64,000 nucleotides of DNA from Chamaecrista fasciculata (Eukaryota > Streptophyta > Magnoliopsida > Fabales > Fabaceae). Below the pieces are notes generated by a model. The model was given only the letters and a program-made list of their open reading frames with translations, was not told the origin of the DNA and made no database searches. This document shows positions 12,401 to 25,621 of this stretch, in pieces. Both the position numbers and the translations under genes were made by a program. The stretch covers positions 141,325 through 205,324 of the forward strand of contig QANZ01017749.1 of the NCBI GenBank assembly GCA_003254925.1, written 5' to 3'. Every line of letters begins with the position of its first letter. Position 1 is the stretch's first letter.

Positions 12401-15400
12401 TTTAATCATTGTGTATATACTTATCATATAGTTACAAGTACCTGAATTCCAGGACCATTTCCACCTGCGGCACCTGTGTTTTTGGAGGGAAAAAAAATAG
12501 TGAGCTTAAAAAGTAGGGAAATAGACCCATATAAACAGTAAATCTTCTAACCGTCACGTGAGGAGGCCCTTCGAGATTCTAAAAGTTCCTTCAGCCTTTT
12601 TGTGGCCATGTTTGCTTCTTCAGTCTTCCTTTGCAGTACCTACAACAAGTATATAAAATATAAATGGTAGGAATAAGTAGAATCCAAATGAGACCACAAC
12701 AGCGAGTTTGACATCAACTGACCATCTTTTGTCTCTGATTTAATGCTAGCAGCTTGTGCATCTCGTATTCATTCCTCCTCCCCTCTTTCTTAAGCTGGTG
12801 ATTCATCAAAATGCACATAAGAACACTCACTATCATAGATGCAAAATAAATTATAAAGGAAACTCGTTCCAGTTATATTTTTACCTGCATAACTTCTTTC
12901 TCACGTGAAGCTTTCCATTGCCTAAACTGCTCGGATTCTTGCTTAATTTTTTGTTGCAGATGAACCTATAGAATAAAGTTTAGGGGGGGGCGGGGGGGAC
13001 TATTAACAATGTGAGAAAAAAAAAAAGGTAGCTTTGATTGTAACTAGAAAAGCAGGTTCATTTTTAGCAAGCTCATTCCACCTTTTGAGATTTAATTCTA
13101 TGGATCTCATCCTGGAGACGTTTTGCAGCCTCATCACTTTTCTGTTTTTGCTTCAAAACTTGAGCTTGAGCTTCTTGTTTCTTCTTCAGCTCATAGACCT
13201 GGAAATCATATAATTAGTTCAGGACAAAGGGTAGCCACTCAGAAGTTAGGACATTCTAAAAGACAAGTTCACCTGTGCTTCAAGAGCATTCAACTTTTGA
13301 AGATATTCCTCCTTTAACTTTTGAGCACCGTCATCAGAGGTGGATGAAATATTTGAAAGATTGCCCTTAAGTTCTTCAATTTCTCTCTGCCAATAATATA
13401 AACATCAGTGTTACTAGAAGAACCTTTTGACCACAAGTCAACCTAAGGTCAGTAGCAAAGGATCGAGTCACAGAGCAATTACCTGTAATACTTTCTTCTC
13501 TTGCTCCAACTCCAGTAGTTTCTTTTCATAATGATGCATAAGAACTGAGGTATCCGAATTATTATTAACCCGCTTCATTTCAGCCTTCAAAAAGAGGATA
13601 AAAAATAAATAATGTTACGATATCACAATTCTTTTGTAAAATAAATGAATACTATTCATATAGATATATAATTTACTAAATCCCCAGATTAGCATTTTCA
13701 AGCCGTGGATTCAATGAATTTGGGTATTTTGGAAAAAAATAAAAGTAGCAAAAAAAAAAAAAACAGCACAAAACAGTTCAAAACTTTACGAATACCAAAC
13801 TAGAAACGACAATTTTTACCTCCTTTTCTTCAAGTTTTTTATCCAATTCTTTGAGCTCCATATCCAACTTTTCTTGAAGAGAAGAGTGCTCTAGCTCCTT
13901 TACATCATCTTCCATTTCATCTACGTTCAACATGGAGGTTAAAACGTCTAGGATTAACTGCCAACTTTACATAGAAAGCACAGGTGCATACAGTATTTAT
14001 ATTTAAGGTGTGGGTATTAAGAGGTCCAAATGTTCCTTGAAGAAATTAACACAGCGTCTCAAAAGTTTAATGCAACCACGGTAAATCTAAAAAGCAAATA
14101 ACAATATCTTCCGCCGCAAGCATAAACAGTAGACTTTTTGACTTATAAAAAGAAATGACAAAAAGAAACCCCATTAAAATATCACTATGCGTTACTACTC
14201 ATTCAAAAAGAACTTTCAAAACACTACCTGATAAGTCCACAGATTTGGCATCACAATTAGATGCAAATAATACATTCTTTGATCTGAATCCATCATCATC
14301 TTCATCGACACAATCTACAAAAGGGCTGGATTTTTTATTGTTAAAATTCTTTAAACGTATCAATTCCCCTTCCAAATCTTGAATTTTCGAGACATACGAC
14401 TTCACCAAGTCATAATCCTGCAAATGATTTTAAAAGTGCGTCAACGACCGATCTAGTTAATCAGAAAATTATAACCACGTAACATATTAAGCAAGGAATA
14501 TTTTCACAAAGACCTGGGTCGAATTAGAGTCAATCTCATCCCAAGATTTACCATTCCGAATGGACTCTAATTTCATGATCAATTGGCCTTTTTCAACCTA
14601 AAAATATTCGACGCCTCAAGTAAGATTAAACAGCTTAATATCAAACACCATAAATATAGTGCAGCAACTCACATAAATTTATTATAACTGGAAACTTGAA
14701 GAATGAATCAAAAACCTGGGCATCAAATGCACTCTGTGTCGAATTCTCACAAATTACTCGACGTTCTTGAAGTTCCCGTTGTAGCTCTGCATTGCTTGCT
14801 TCAAGTAAAGATATTTTGTGCTTTAGAATCTGAAAAAATCTGTGGGCGTTAGATACGTATAATCGCAAAAGAAGGGGTTAACATATTATAGAATAATGAT
14901 ATACCTGAAGTTCATCAAATGGTCCACTGGCATCACCTCTATAAAAGAGAAGCTCAGCTTGTAATTGCTCAACCTGACTCCGCAATGCCTGAACCTGAGC
15001 TCCCACTGGATCGCGATTGATCTTGAAACAAGAAAAAATGTCAAAATCATCAAACGTGAGAAATGATAACTCTCAGCCCAAAAACAAGAGAATAAAAGGT
15101 AAAGAAGATCAGCTTAAATGCTTACAATTGCCTTGTTTTGAATGTTGCGAGCACGATTTGCATACTTCAAAGTGTTCAATGTCTCTTCAGCATTGGTATC
15201 AGCGGGACTAACGCATGCTATAACATTCACAACACATTAGATGCCTTTAATCAAAGGACATGCACTAATTATAAATTACTCCATTGACATGGATTGAGTA
15301 AATACCTATCATCACCGTTTTGCTATTTCCTCCAAGAGAATCCTAGATAATCAAATTTCAAGGCATATCATTAAACAATGTTAATCCACGACATAGATAT

Positions 15401-17289
15401 GTTAAACTAAACGCTAGCATTTAAAGCTTTTCAACCGCAGCCATAGTGTCCAGGAACCATGATAGGAGTTTGGAATACAACATCCGACATGGTACTTTGA
15501 CTTCAAGAGTTCAAATGACACGTCAAACAAAATAATTTGACATGCACCCAACAACATATGAGCTTCAATTAATGAAAAACAGAGAATAAATTAATTTTGT
15601 ATGTATGTCCTGCTATTATTTCTTAAAACTTTTTTGCCATGTAGAAAAGAACATGAATGATATGCAATTCAGAGCTTTCAAACCTGCAGTAGGCGCGTTA
15701 ATTTGCTATCACGATATGGCACATGACCTCCTTCTTTTCTCTTCTTGTCATCTCCCAACGCACTTATTACATTCCCAAGAGCCAGTAAACCCTTGTTGAT
15801 ATGAATACCTATAAACCACGAATAACCTTAGATGGAAAATAATTGAAAACAACTTCTTTCATGCATGAATAACTCAGCCAGCTATAAGTGTTTTAACCAA
15901 CTAAAATTTCAAATCTGTAGTTGCTTTTATTGCAGAAATTGCATGGGTGTAATACAACAATTAATATTGTTATTGTATTATTCCATTTGTTCCCTTAAAA
16001 TTTTATTGTACATTAGCAACAAGAATTACCTTCTTTCAAACGCATGCCATCAGCACCAGTTCGCTTGGCACGTTCAGAACCAGCAAGGTCCACTAAATGA
16101 AGTTTTGCACATAAAATGTCATCACCCTTCTTTTGTTCCATTGTAATTGTGAATATGGCATGTGAACGACTATACAAAGCATATAAATCAAATAATCAGC
16201 ATACTATAAACTATAAAGTAGTTTTCTGATAACAAACCATGATAATAAGTCACGGAGCGAATAAGCTACCGAATTTTCAATGGTGTTTTACCTTGATTGA
16301 CTGTTCATATTAGTACTCCCAGTGGCTCGTGACAGTGAACCACGTGAGAGATTGGATGCCATTTCTTCTTTAGTTTTAACTTCGGCCTCTGTCACACCAG
16401 CAAGTGTTATTCCTCCATTCACTGTTTCTCTTATTTGGATAGGAACTCTGGTGGGCACAGCGGGCTTTGTAATAGGTGCCGCTTCTCCTCTTGAAGAATT
16501 TGGATCAAGCAAATCAAAAACCTCTTCTTTGAATATCTGTCATTTCCAAGTGGTCAAACTTTGCAACTATGAGCTAGAAAATTTATGAACTAATTATAGT
16601 TTTCCTTACCTCAATAAAGGATACTCTTATCAAAAATTCCGTGGAGTCTTTCACAACCTCAACTCTTTTGAATATGGTTTCCATCACCTTAGGTATAATC
16701 CCACCGTTACTTCCTTCCCCGGTATAATTGGTTCCCATTGTGTAAGTTTTACCGGATCCCGTCTTAAATGATGACAACAAAAACCCAATAACTACGCTTT
16801 AATTAAATTGTCATAATTAATTGGGGCAATACCGCAATATCTGAATATTATACCTGGCCATATGCGAGAACAGTGGCATTATAGCCATGGAAGAGTGCAT
16901 CAACGAGCGGAGCTACGCAATCGTCATATATTGTAGAAGGTGAAGTCATACTACCATAAACATAATCGTAGGTGAATGAATGTGTTCCAATTTGCACCTA
17001 CAAGCAACCAACAATAGTCAGGGATCAAATTTGTAATTGAATGATTCCAATGAATATGAGGATTTAATGTTAACAAACAAAAATCTCGATGCAACAACAG
17101 ATAGAAACAGAGAAAACCAAACCCAAAAAACAGATAATAAAATCAACGTAGCACCTGAGGTTCACCCGGAACAACGGATATACAATCTGTACAACCGATT
17201 AAAAGCTCTGACGTGATCAGAGGTCGAATATTGACTGCGACTCGAACGCATTGCGTTGAATCTGCATTCTTCCCATCAGAGTTATCCAT
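9483..17289 (-). CDS. Kinesin-4 motor protein with C-terminal Cys-rich domain (KIN-4C/KIF4-like)
   Basis: Plus-end microtubule motor in about twenty exons. Exon 1 (17155-17289) gives [19 protein letters not shown], and exon 2 (16854-16997) leads into the P-loop, which is split by an intron: AYGQ then [10 protein letters not shown]. Switch I (MNSQSSRSH) lies near 16290 and switch II (LVDLAGSER) near 16095; the neck follows near 15150 ([15 protein letters not shown]). Exons from about 15000 to 11200 encode a long heptad-like coiled coil. A CxC-rich domain ([17 protein letters not shown]...) lies at about 10530-10640, as in the chromokinesin-type KIN-4 branch. The last exon (9483-9914) is basic and proline-rich. 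In plants KIN-4 members act in cell-wall-related transport or cell division; the Cys-rich tail favours the KIN-4C type, which I infer rather than prove. An intron piece at about 10040-10300 resembles the TE at 38417-39642. Confidence 0.88.
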
Positions 17290-17639
17290 TTCTGCAAGAT
17301 TCAACCCGTATTGCGAACCCTAGAATCGCAATGCACAACAAAAAAAAAATGAAAATTACATTTAAATCTCCTATCAGGTTGGAAAAAAAAAATGAAGTGG
17401 CTAAGCTAATGAAAATTACAATCCGAGGTTACCTCTGAGATTAACGAAGTAAAGAAAAGTGAGAGAAGAGAATTAGAGAATCATCAAAGGGTTCGTTCCT
17501 GCGAAAAGAGGAAGAAGAGCTTTGCGTTTGGTTTTTGAACCAGAGGTAGTGAGACCGCGATTTTGAATCTGGACGTGTCGGGCTTCTATGAAGTGAATTT
17601 GAGAAATAGGCGCTCAGGTCCGAATTCAAATACGGAAGG

Positions 17640-19245
17640 TGATCACGCGCGTGTCACGTGCTATCAATTTGTGAATTGGGAGTCCAACGGTATAGTCTGT
17701 GGCTGCGCCCTGGGACAGAGTACCCCACTAAAAAAAGGATAATTCTTGAATTTGTTTCTATCTAAAGCCAAGGAGATAAATGCATTTGAATCTAATCTAC
17801 CTATTAATTCTTTTACTTTAGTTTGCTAGTCAACTTTAACTATCTGAATTAAATTTTCTTAAATACAATATCTTTGAAGTTTAATTTTCCGTTTTTCTTT
17901 TCTTAAGATTTAGGGCAACTGTATGTAATTGTCAATAAATCACTTTCTTGTTTGGAATCTTTCTCCCTCCTCATTAAAAAAATTGAGAATAGATAATGCA
18001 GATAATGCAACTCTAACCATTTAAATAATTAGAGTCTTTGCGTGTCCGTATATAAAATATAAAATTATTTAAAAATAATTTGTTAAGAGAGAATATCACA
18101 TGGTACCAAAGTGTCATTTTTTAAATCATCGAGTACTAAAGTGAAATATGACCAAATTATAGGGTACCAAAGTATAATTTACCCTTTTTTTATGGAGCTT
18201 AAAATATTAATGAAAATCAAAAGTAAGTTGTATGGGGTGAGACTTGAGAGAACGTGGGCTAAAAAAAAGTGGGTGATTTCTTTTTTAATTTTTTAATTCA
18301 ATAATTTTGACCAACCATAAAGGGGTGGAGCCATATAATATAAGATAAGAAGGGTTAAATTCTTTAATTCAGATAATGCAACTCCAACCAAAAAGGCAAA
18401 GGTACTTTAGGCAATAAGAGAGAGAATTTTAGAAAATTCAAGAAATCCCAACTCTTAAAAAGAGGGACAACCTTTTATTTTATTTTATTTTTTTAAAATA
18501 ATAATTAGTTGGTGAGAACAAAATTGTCAAAATAAGAGTTTAAATAAATTCGAATAGGATAATTAAATTAAGTTTTGGGGTAGGAACATGTCTTTTCCTC
18601 CTAAGTTTAAATAACTTAGTTCCTACATCACCATTTTTTATAATTAATTAATTAATTAAAAAGTGAGAGATACCTAAAAGGGAAAAAGTTTTGGAGTATT
18701 ATAAGCCCACGACATCCTTAGATAAGATTTAGAATGTTGTAAAGGAAGAAAGACTCCTCACTCCTTTCTCAGAATTGAAATAAAAGATCTCTTTGTGTTT
18801 AACCACGATCAATTTAAGTAAGGTAAAGATTTAATCTTCGATAAATGCAGTAGTGTTCTATTGAACTCAAACCCTATCACCTCCTAGTCAAAATAGATAT
18901 AAGTATCATATTAGGGACCAAATTAATAGGGGCATGAGTTATGATAAAAATAATAAAGGGAAGAAAGTGGGAGGAAATTGGGTAGGGAGGAGCCGAGAGG
19001 AAAGAGAGAGAGAAAAAGAGAGGAGTTATATATATACACACACATAAATTTGTATCACGCAAATGAAAATCTTGAATGAATAACTTATACTTAATAAAAA
19101 AAATGAGGTTCTTAAAATTTAATCCCATTCGTAATATTCCAAAATCTTGTGGAAGTATATTAAATACACCAACTACACAAATACACTACAATTTGTAGTA
19201 CACTTCTGATAAGTTCAAATTACAAGATGCCAGAACTTATTCCCT
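17640..19245. other. Spacer upstream of kinesin with MITE debris
   Basis: AT-rich spacer. At about 18095-18190 phrases such as GGTACCAAAGTG and TATAATTTACCC are a remnant of the same MITE family as 23584-23995. A 20-bp phrase AGATAATGCAACTC(T/C)AACC occurs at about 18000 and again at about 18370. TTAATTAATTAATTAA lies near 18645. No gene is seen. Confidence 0.5.
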
Positions 19246-22200
19246 TTAAGCTCTGCACATGCAATCAGGAGCAGGATATGTATAAATGGATTGCGTCTCC
19301 TTTCTTAACCTGATATTTCCTTGCCTGTTCTTATGTCCGTCCAGAACTGCACTTTGAAACTCTAACCAGTCAACACTTTTATTCTGAAACAGCTGGCCCA
19401 ATAGTGCCATGTTTGGTCTGATAGTTTTCAGATTCAGATAAGCTCGATGTCCCACCTAGAGATGCATCAAATGTTTCACTAAAAATTGTGAATTTCCGAT
19501 TCTACTAACACCTAAAACTGGTTATAGTTATAGAATCTAAAATCAGTAGAGAATAGTTCAGTTTCAAATGGTATGTTTTATGATCGTTCTTACCAGAGCA
19601 TTATGCATATTGCCCGGAGAAGCAGATATGAAGATGTCACTGTGCAGGCTCACGTAATAATCAACGGCAGCTAACAAAGATGCCTTGCCTTCAACCTTGG
19701 ACCTTTCCTCAGCCGAGGCTAGGCTCTTCTTATCTTCCATTAGAGGAAATAATTTTCTTAAAGATGATATCCTAGCTTCGCCACCATAGACCTGAAAGAA
19801 TATAATCAAAGTTGATGATTAAGCCTCATCTGAAAAGCATATATTACAGTCCTGTAAGCTCTCCAAAAAGTGATTGAATTATTAAACATCTTAGAATAGG
19901 TTTCCAGGTGCTTGGACAATTAAAATTCCTATATACTAAACACTACCTAGGAGAGTAGGAGTTCTCCACAAAAGAATTTGTTCAAGAAACAATGCTTTCA
20001 AGATGGTTCATGAGCCAACGGTATGTTGAATTAATCGCGTTCATGAATTCATCAATTGTAATTTTTTCAAATAAATACTTTAATAAAATTCCATAAATAT
20101 TTGTCACCAACAGATAATCACAGGCCACCTATTATTTGCACTAGCCAAACCTTGTGAGAAGCAAGATAAAGCCGTGTTCTGTTGTTGAACCCTAAAGCTG
20201 CCAGGAGTAACCCTATTTCTTCGGGGGTAAGTGGGCAACGACCCTGATTTCTCAACTCTTCATCGGTGAACTGAGATTTTGATACCCTTCCCTGCCAAAT
20301 CACCTGCCGATATTTGGCAAGAGCAAGTTTCTCAGCTTTACCCCCACCAAAGTCACAAGATGAATGAGCAGCCATATCCTGCATTGTCATAAAAAAACGC
20401 GATAATCAATAAAGTTAAACAAGAATAAGAATTTTCAAGAAAAATACACAGTGAAGATATTACAGGACTGCATAGAAAGCATAGTTTTATCACATTTGCG
20501 TTTTATACTGTATAGATCTTCACAGTAACAATTAGCCGCCTTCCAACTACAGAAGCATTGACCATCATCATTGTTATTTTTAGTTTTAGTCAACGTCAGG
20601 TCACAATTCAAGCACAAATAATAATAATAAGAAGTTAACTTTTGTAGTTAATTACATAATACAACGTGCATCTTAAAAAATTATAAACCTAATGCAACAA
20701 AAATGCTTTCCAAATAAATCAGAATAAAGACCATACTTTGTCAAAACGCAGATGCAACACGACAAACTTCCTAGTCTGCTGGTCTCCAGATATATCAATC
20801 CCCCTCAGCACATTACCATTCCCTGCTCCTTGATCTATGCTAAGTGTACGACGGAGTCGATGAACAAGGGCTTCTCCTAATTCCTTGACATGAGGGACAA
20901 AAACCAACGCTTCAAAGTTGACTTTACAACGAAGTCGCTGGATATCTGATGGCAAGTTGTTGAATGTCAAACGGTGAGAGAATGGTGCAATAGCAGCAAT
21001 TCCATAACTGTATCAATGAGAAAATCAACATCATTAGAAAACTATACGTAAAAATACTTCAATATAAATAACTGGAAGAGAAAATTTACAACAACTAATT
21101 GCTTGACAAAAAAATTGAGATTATCAAAATTTATATTGTATTTTTAGCTCTTCATGAATTATCTGATACTAAATATACCCATAACAACTATTAGTGTATG
21201 AGACAGACAGAAAGCAGGTGGCCACAAGAGCATAAGCTCATCCTGGAAAATCTTTACACTAGAAAAATGCATTTTGAGTCTCTAACTATTATTATATAAA
21301 ACATATTCTGGTAAGTCATTCCTAAAAGTTAAATGAAACCTTAAACCATTAATTTCAAAATAAGGTTCTATCTTACAAAACTAATGCCTTGATTAGTAAG
21401 AGAGTTTACATTTCCCTACAAGACCAAGCCTTCACATTTGGATGGATTTCATGAGTTGACCCAATATTTGTCCTCAAAATATCTGCCTAGGCTTCTTTAT
21501 TGTCTTATGTTTTTCACCGAAGCCATTTCTTATTGGGAAATCACTTTATATGCTCACTATTGAAGTTCCTATATCAAAATCATAGTCTCGAGAAGTGATG
21601 GCAGCCAGTTATATGTTGGAAATCAACTCGAGTCACCAGCAACAAAGATCATAATAATCATAGAAAGCTTGTTAGTCATATTTAAAGACGACAGAAGTAA
21701 CCATCCAAATACAGAAATACCTTTAGTGGAACAAACTGACATCATTTGAAAAGAAAAGGTTATCTATATGGAATATTCAGAGGATAAACAGTTTACGTAC
21801 CTATTAAGTACAGGCAAGACATTTTCTATATACCAGTCAGCAGTAGCATGAACTGGTGCTGTTTTAATCCGGGTAGCTCTTATGCCGGTGGCATAATACT
21901 CCCTTGTGCTCCAAGAATAGTCACTGGGAAGCTCTTTCACTATAGATACCTCATTACGGAGGGCATCAATGAAGTGGTCCACATCAAATATTTCTGCAAA
22001 TGAACTGTAGAAGCATAACAGCTCACAGTTTTCAATAGAAAAAAGAGAAGGTTGGAACAACGGTAAACAAAGATATACCTTGAATCTTGCCAAACAGGAT
22101 TCACTTCAAAATGTGGAATCACCAATGTCGCATTCAAAACTTTAGCAACAGCAACAGCATCGCATATCTTTCAAAGTGAAATTGAGGGGGAGAATATCAG

Positions 22201-23260
22201 ATAAGTGATCAATTGCTAAGGCAGATATTTTACGACTGATCACCATAACAAGATACACGATGATAAATAAACTACTTATCCTTAGAGACATACTCCATCA
22301 CTTTGATCAAATTACATCCTTCCAACAGATACATACCCCCATCTTCTGTTGGTTCAACCCTCCATCAAGGAAAACCTGGATATAACCCTGAGATTTTTCA
22401 GGTAGTGCTGCAAGCAATTAAAAGTGAACATGTAAAATAGAAGCCTCTATTGCCAAATTATAAAACTCACATTTCCAAGAGATATATTCATCATAGGCTT
22501 TCATGTATTTTGGTTCACTTTTCGCACTTACAAGGTAACTTTGGCGACTCAGTACATGGTTTCCATCCTTGGCTCACCAATGGAGACCAGAGGCTGATTT
22601 GTTGGTCAATAGACTGGAACAAGTGATGAAAGAAAATACAAATTTATAAAGAAATGCTCAATCATTTATTTAAAAATACAGAAAAAGTAAGAAGGGCCAA
22701 GTTGATGTCTACTTACAAATTGGCGCTGCAAAGCACCATTTAGTAGATTTACGTGCATAGGTTTTGGAGCATTCCACTCCTGCAATGCAATGGCCACACC
22801 ATTAAAACTACAAACTCGTTTGAAAAAACAGAATACAATATAGAATTGGAGGCCAAGAAAGCTATTAACTTCAAGAACAGAAATGAAATGCCAGGATTTA
22901 TTTTAAAAACAAATAAAATTTCCATAAGCTGTGACGGCACTGATGAATGCAAATAATTCCAAAAGCTGATATTCAAGATTTCTTCTAAGTTCCCCACACC
23001 AATAAAATCACAATTCTCTCGCAGAACCGCCCTCTGACATTGTTCCACCACCGATTTCCATGTAAATCGCAGCTTGCAATTAAACAAAGGAAACAAAAAG
23101 GAAAAGAGCGACTCACAGAGAACATGGAAGGTGAAGCCCGACCTAATGGGCCAAACAAATTGGGAAAGAAAACGGGCAACAGAATTACGAAAACCCCAGC
23201 GAAGGCTGCTTTTTGAGAGTGGCCTAGCTGGTCGTATAAGAAAGGCTTTGTCGTCGCCAT
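19246..23260 (-). CDS. O-fucosyltransferase family protein (plant GT106/PF10250 type)
   Basis: Probable Golgi type II glycosyltransferase. The start at 23260 gives MATTKPFLYDQLGHSQK followed by a hydrophobic anchor (about residues 17-36, AAFAGVFVILLPVFFPNLF). Later exons read WKPCTESPK and FLDGGLNQQKMG (near 22350), ICDAVAVAKVLNATLVIPHF (about 22110-22170), a long acceptor-region exon (21830-22000), FVVLHLRFDKDM (split, about 20730 and 20370) with the family Arg, and FISASPGNMHNALVGHRAY (split, 19590 and 19450). The end is YTYPAPDCMCRA with the stop at 19246. Family members transfer fucose or rhamnose-type sugars to protein or cell-wall polymers; the acceptor cannot be told here. All key motifs are intact and I see no frame damage. 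About 500 residues is usual for the family. Confidence 0.85.
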
Positions 23261-23583
23261 GAGAATCTCAAATTCTCAGATCAGTGAATCATAGGAAGAA
23301 TTTTACATGTTGGAGTGAGTGATAAGTGTAATGGTACTAGATCGTCATTTGCCCCGGGAGAATCAACCGCCAGAGGAAAGTTCTGTCCTGTGATTCCGTT
23401 CTTTGTTGGCTCGTGGTAGGGAAATTGGAGAAATATTAAGAACTTTTACTACGTTGTTCTCAGAGATTTCCTCTTTGTCAACTAAAAAATCCAAACCGAA
23501 GGGTTACCATTAATACTGATTTGGTCATTTGGATCCTCGAGGCGAGGTAGGAAAATATACAGGGTGAAATTCCTTAAAATTTT

Positions 23584-23995
23584 GGGTAATTACGTGGTTG
23601 TTCTATGAACCAATTTTATTTTGGTACCTCATTCTTTTAAAAGTGACATTTTGGTACCTTAATTTTTGCATCTTAACATTTTGGTACCTTGTTTTTTTTT
23701 AAAAGTGACATTTTGGTACTTTGTTCTTTGCACCGTTAACACTTTGGTACCCTTTTTATGAACCGATTTCACTTTAATATCATGTTCTTTCACGATTTAT
23801 TACCATATCTTTGTTTGGGTACCAAAATGTTAATTAATGGTGCAAAGAACAAGGCACCAAAACGTCACTTTTAAAATAACAGGGTATCAAAATATTAAAG
23901 TGTAAAGAATATGGTACCAAAGTATCACTTTTGAAAGAACAAGGTATCAGAGTGAAATCGATCCATCGAATAGGGTACCAAAGTGCAATTTACCC
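23584..23995. mobile_element. Foldback MITE with TTTTGGTACC repeats
   Basis: Inverted-repeat element beginning GGGTAATTACG and ending GTGCAATTTACCC. Its arms are built from repeated ACATTTTGGTACC phrases. The flanks (TAAAATTTT and TAAATTAAT) agree only partly as a 9-bp duplication. Related to the intronic element at 37312-37815. The region 23264-23583 upstream of the glycosyltransferase start would hold that gene's promoter; no clear elements were recognised there. Confidence 0.65.
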
Positions 23996-24399
23996 TAAAT
24001 TAATTTTAGTAAGTACTACTTAGTAAAAATGTATACTTTAACTCAATTCTTATATCGGAAAATATACTCGTATTAACTAAAATTAACATTTAAAAATCAC
24101 GTAATAGTCATAAATTACTTTTTTAGTTTTTTTAATCATTTTCTTATATTCTCTTTTAGGGGTTACACTTTGTAATAATTTGAAGATTAAATTGATATAT
24201 CTAAAAATTCGCATATCAAAATTTCAATTAAGCAGAAATTATACATAGTTTCGATATACTAGAGATTCCAATCCCTGCAGGAGAAGGAAGGTCTTGACTC
24301 TTGAGTACCGTTTAATAATGTGATTATGAGTATGGATACTTGAAATCAGTATTCAGAACCAAGATACACTGGGAACGATTTTATGAACTAAAACATTTA

Positions 24400-25447
24400 G
24401 GATAAATTACAAATTAAATACATGTGGTTTGGCCGAATCTCACATTACTGCCGTGTGGTTTAAAAAATTACATTTTAGGTACCTGAGATGTGTGCCATTT
24501 AACAATTAGAGTACCTGTGGTTTTATTCTGTCAATTTTAACAGAAAATGATGACGTGGCGCTCAAGTGAGTCAGTGAAAAATCAAATTTTGGTCCACGAA
24601 CTATGAGATAAGTTTCACTTTGGTCCTAAAACTATTTTTTATTTCATTTTGGTCCTCAAACTTTCATAATTGTTCCGTTTTTCATCCCAAAAATGTTATT
24701 TCATATGGTTTACACTGCTATTTCGAACCTAAATAATTAAGATGAATCATTTCTCTCTCAAATATAGAGGTAATCACGAGCTGGACTTGAGACTCGACCC
24801 GGTTAGACTAAGGGCGGGCCATCGGGTCTAACTGAGCCAAACTTGGTTACTTCATTTTTTAAAAAAAAAATCATATTTTTTATTTAACCAATTTATTTAT
24901 TTTATGTATTTTTTATATTTTTGTTCACCCCTACTCAAATACGTAATAATAAATGAGTTAAAAAAGAGGGAAAGAGAAATTTTCATTCTTAATTACAAAT
25001 TGGTGATAAATTTTTATTTCTAATTTATGACTAAAAATAATGGTGAAAATTTCGATAAAATCACATTTTAGAAATCACAACGGAAAAAATGTGAAAGTTT
25101 AAGGACAAAAATGAAACAAAAAATAACTTTTATGACCAAAATGAAACTTACCCCATAGTTTGAGAACCAAAAATGAAATTTTAACCTTGGAGTGGAAACC
25201 AACGACTAAGATGCAAGAGAAACCAACGGTTAAGATATAATAGAAATCGACAGTTAAGATACATTGAAAATCGATGGCTAAGATTACGGCACGTCAGCAT
25301 TTTCCCTACAAACTTACGGAACAAAAACAAAGGTAGCCTAATTGCTAAACGGCACACATCTCAGGTACCTAAAGTGCAATTTTTCAAGCCACACGGCAGT
25401 GATGTGAAATTCGGTCTAACCACGAGTACTTAATTTATAATTTACCC
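24400..25447. mobile_element. 1048-bp MULE-type element (GGRTAAATTAC family) with a nested MITE
   Basis: Starts GGATAAATTACAAATTAA and ends TTAATTTATAATTTACCC, flanked by perfect 9-bp target duplications AAACATTTA (24391-24399 and 25448-25456). The long terminal inverted repeats share the phrase TGTGGTTTGGCC with the elements at 27991 and 42925. Inside, at about 24588-25185, lies a second foldback unit (ATTTTGGTCCACGAACTATG ... TTTGAGAACCAAAAATG). No transposase is present, so it is non-autonomous. 25448-25621 is then the 3' flank of the protease remnant. Confidence 0.8.
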
Positions 25448-25621
25448 AAACATTTATTTACTATTAATTTAGGATTGTAGTTTATCTAACGATGCTTACA
25501 TTTCTACATTAATGCCACAGAGACAACCAATAACAACAAGGGCCCCAATGTCATCATATACACATCTTGGCAAAGTAAAACCTAAGCATCATTGAAGATA
25601 GAAGTCATCCACATCCGTAAG

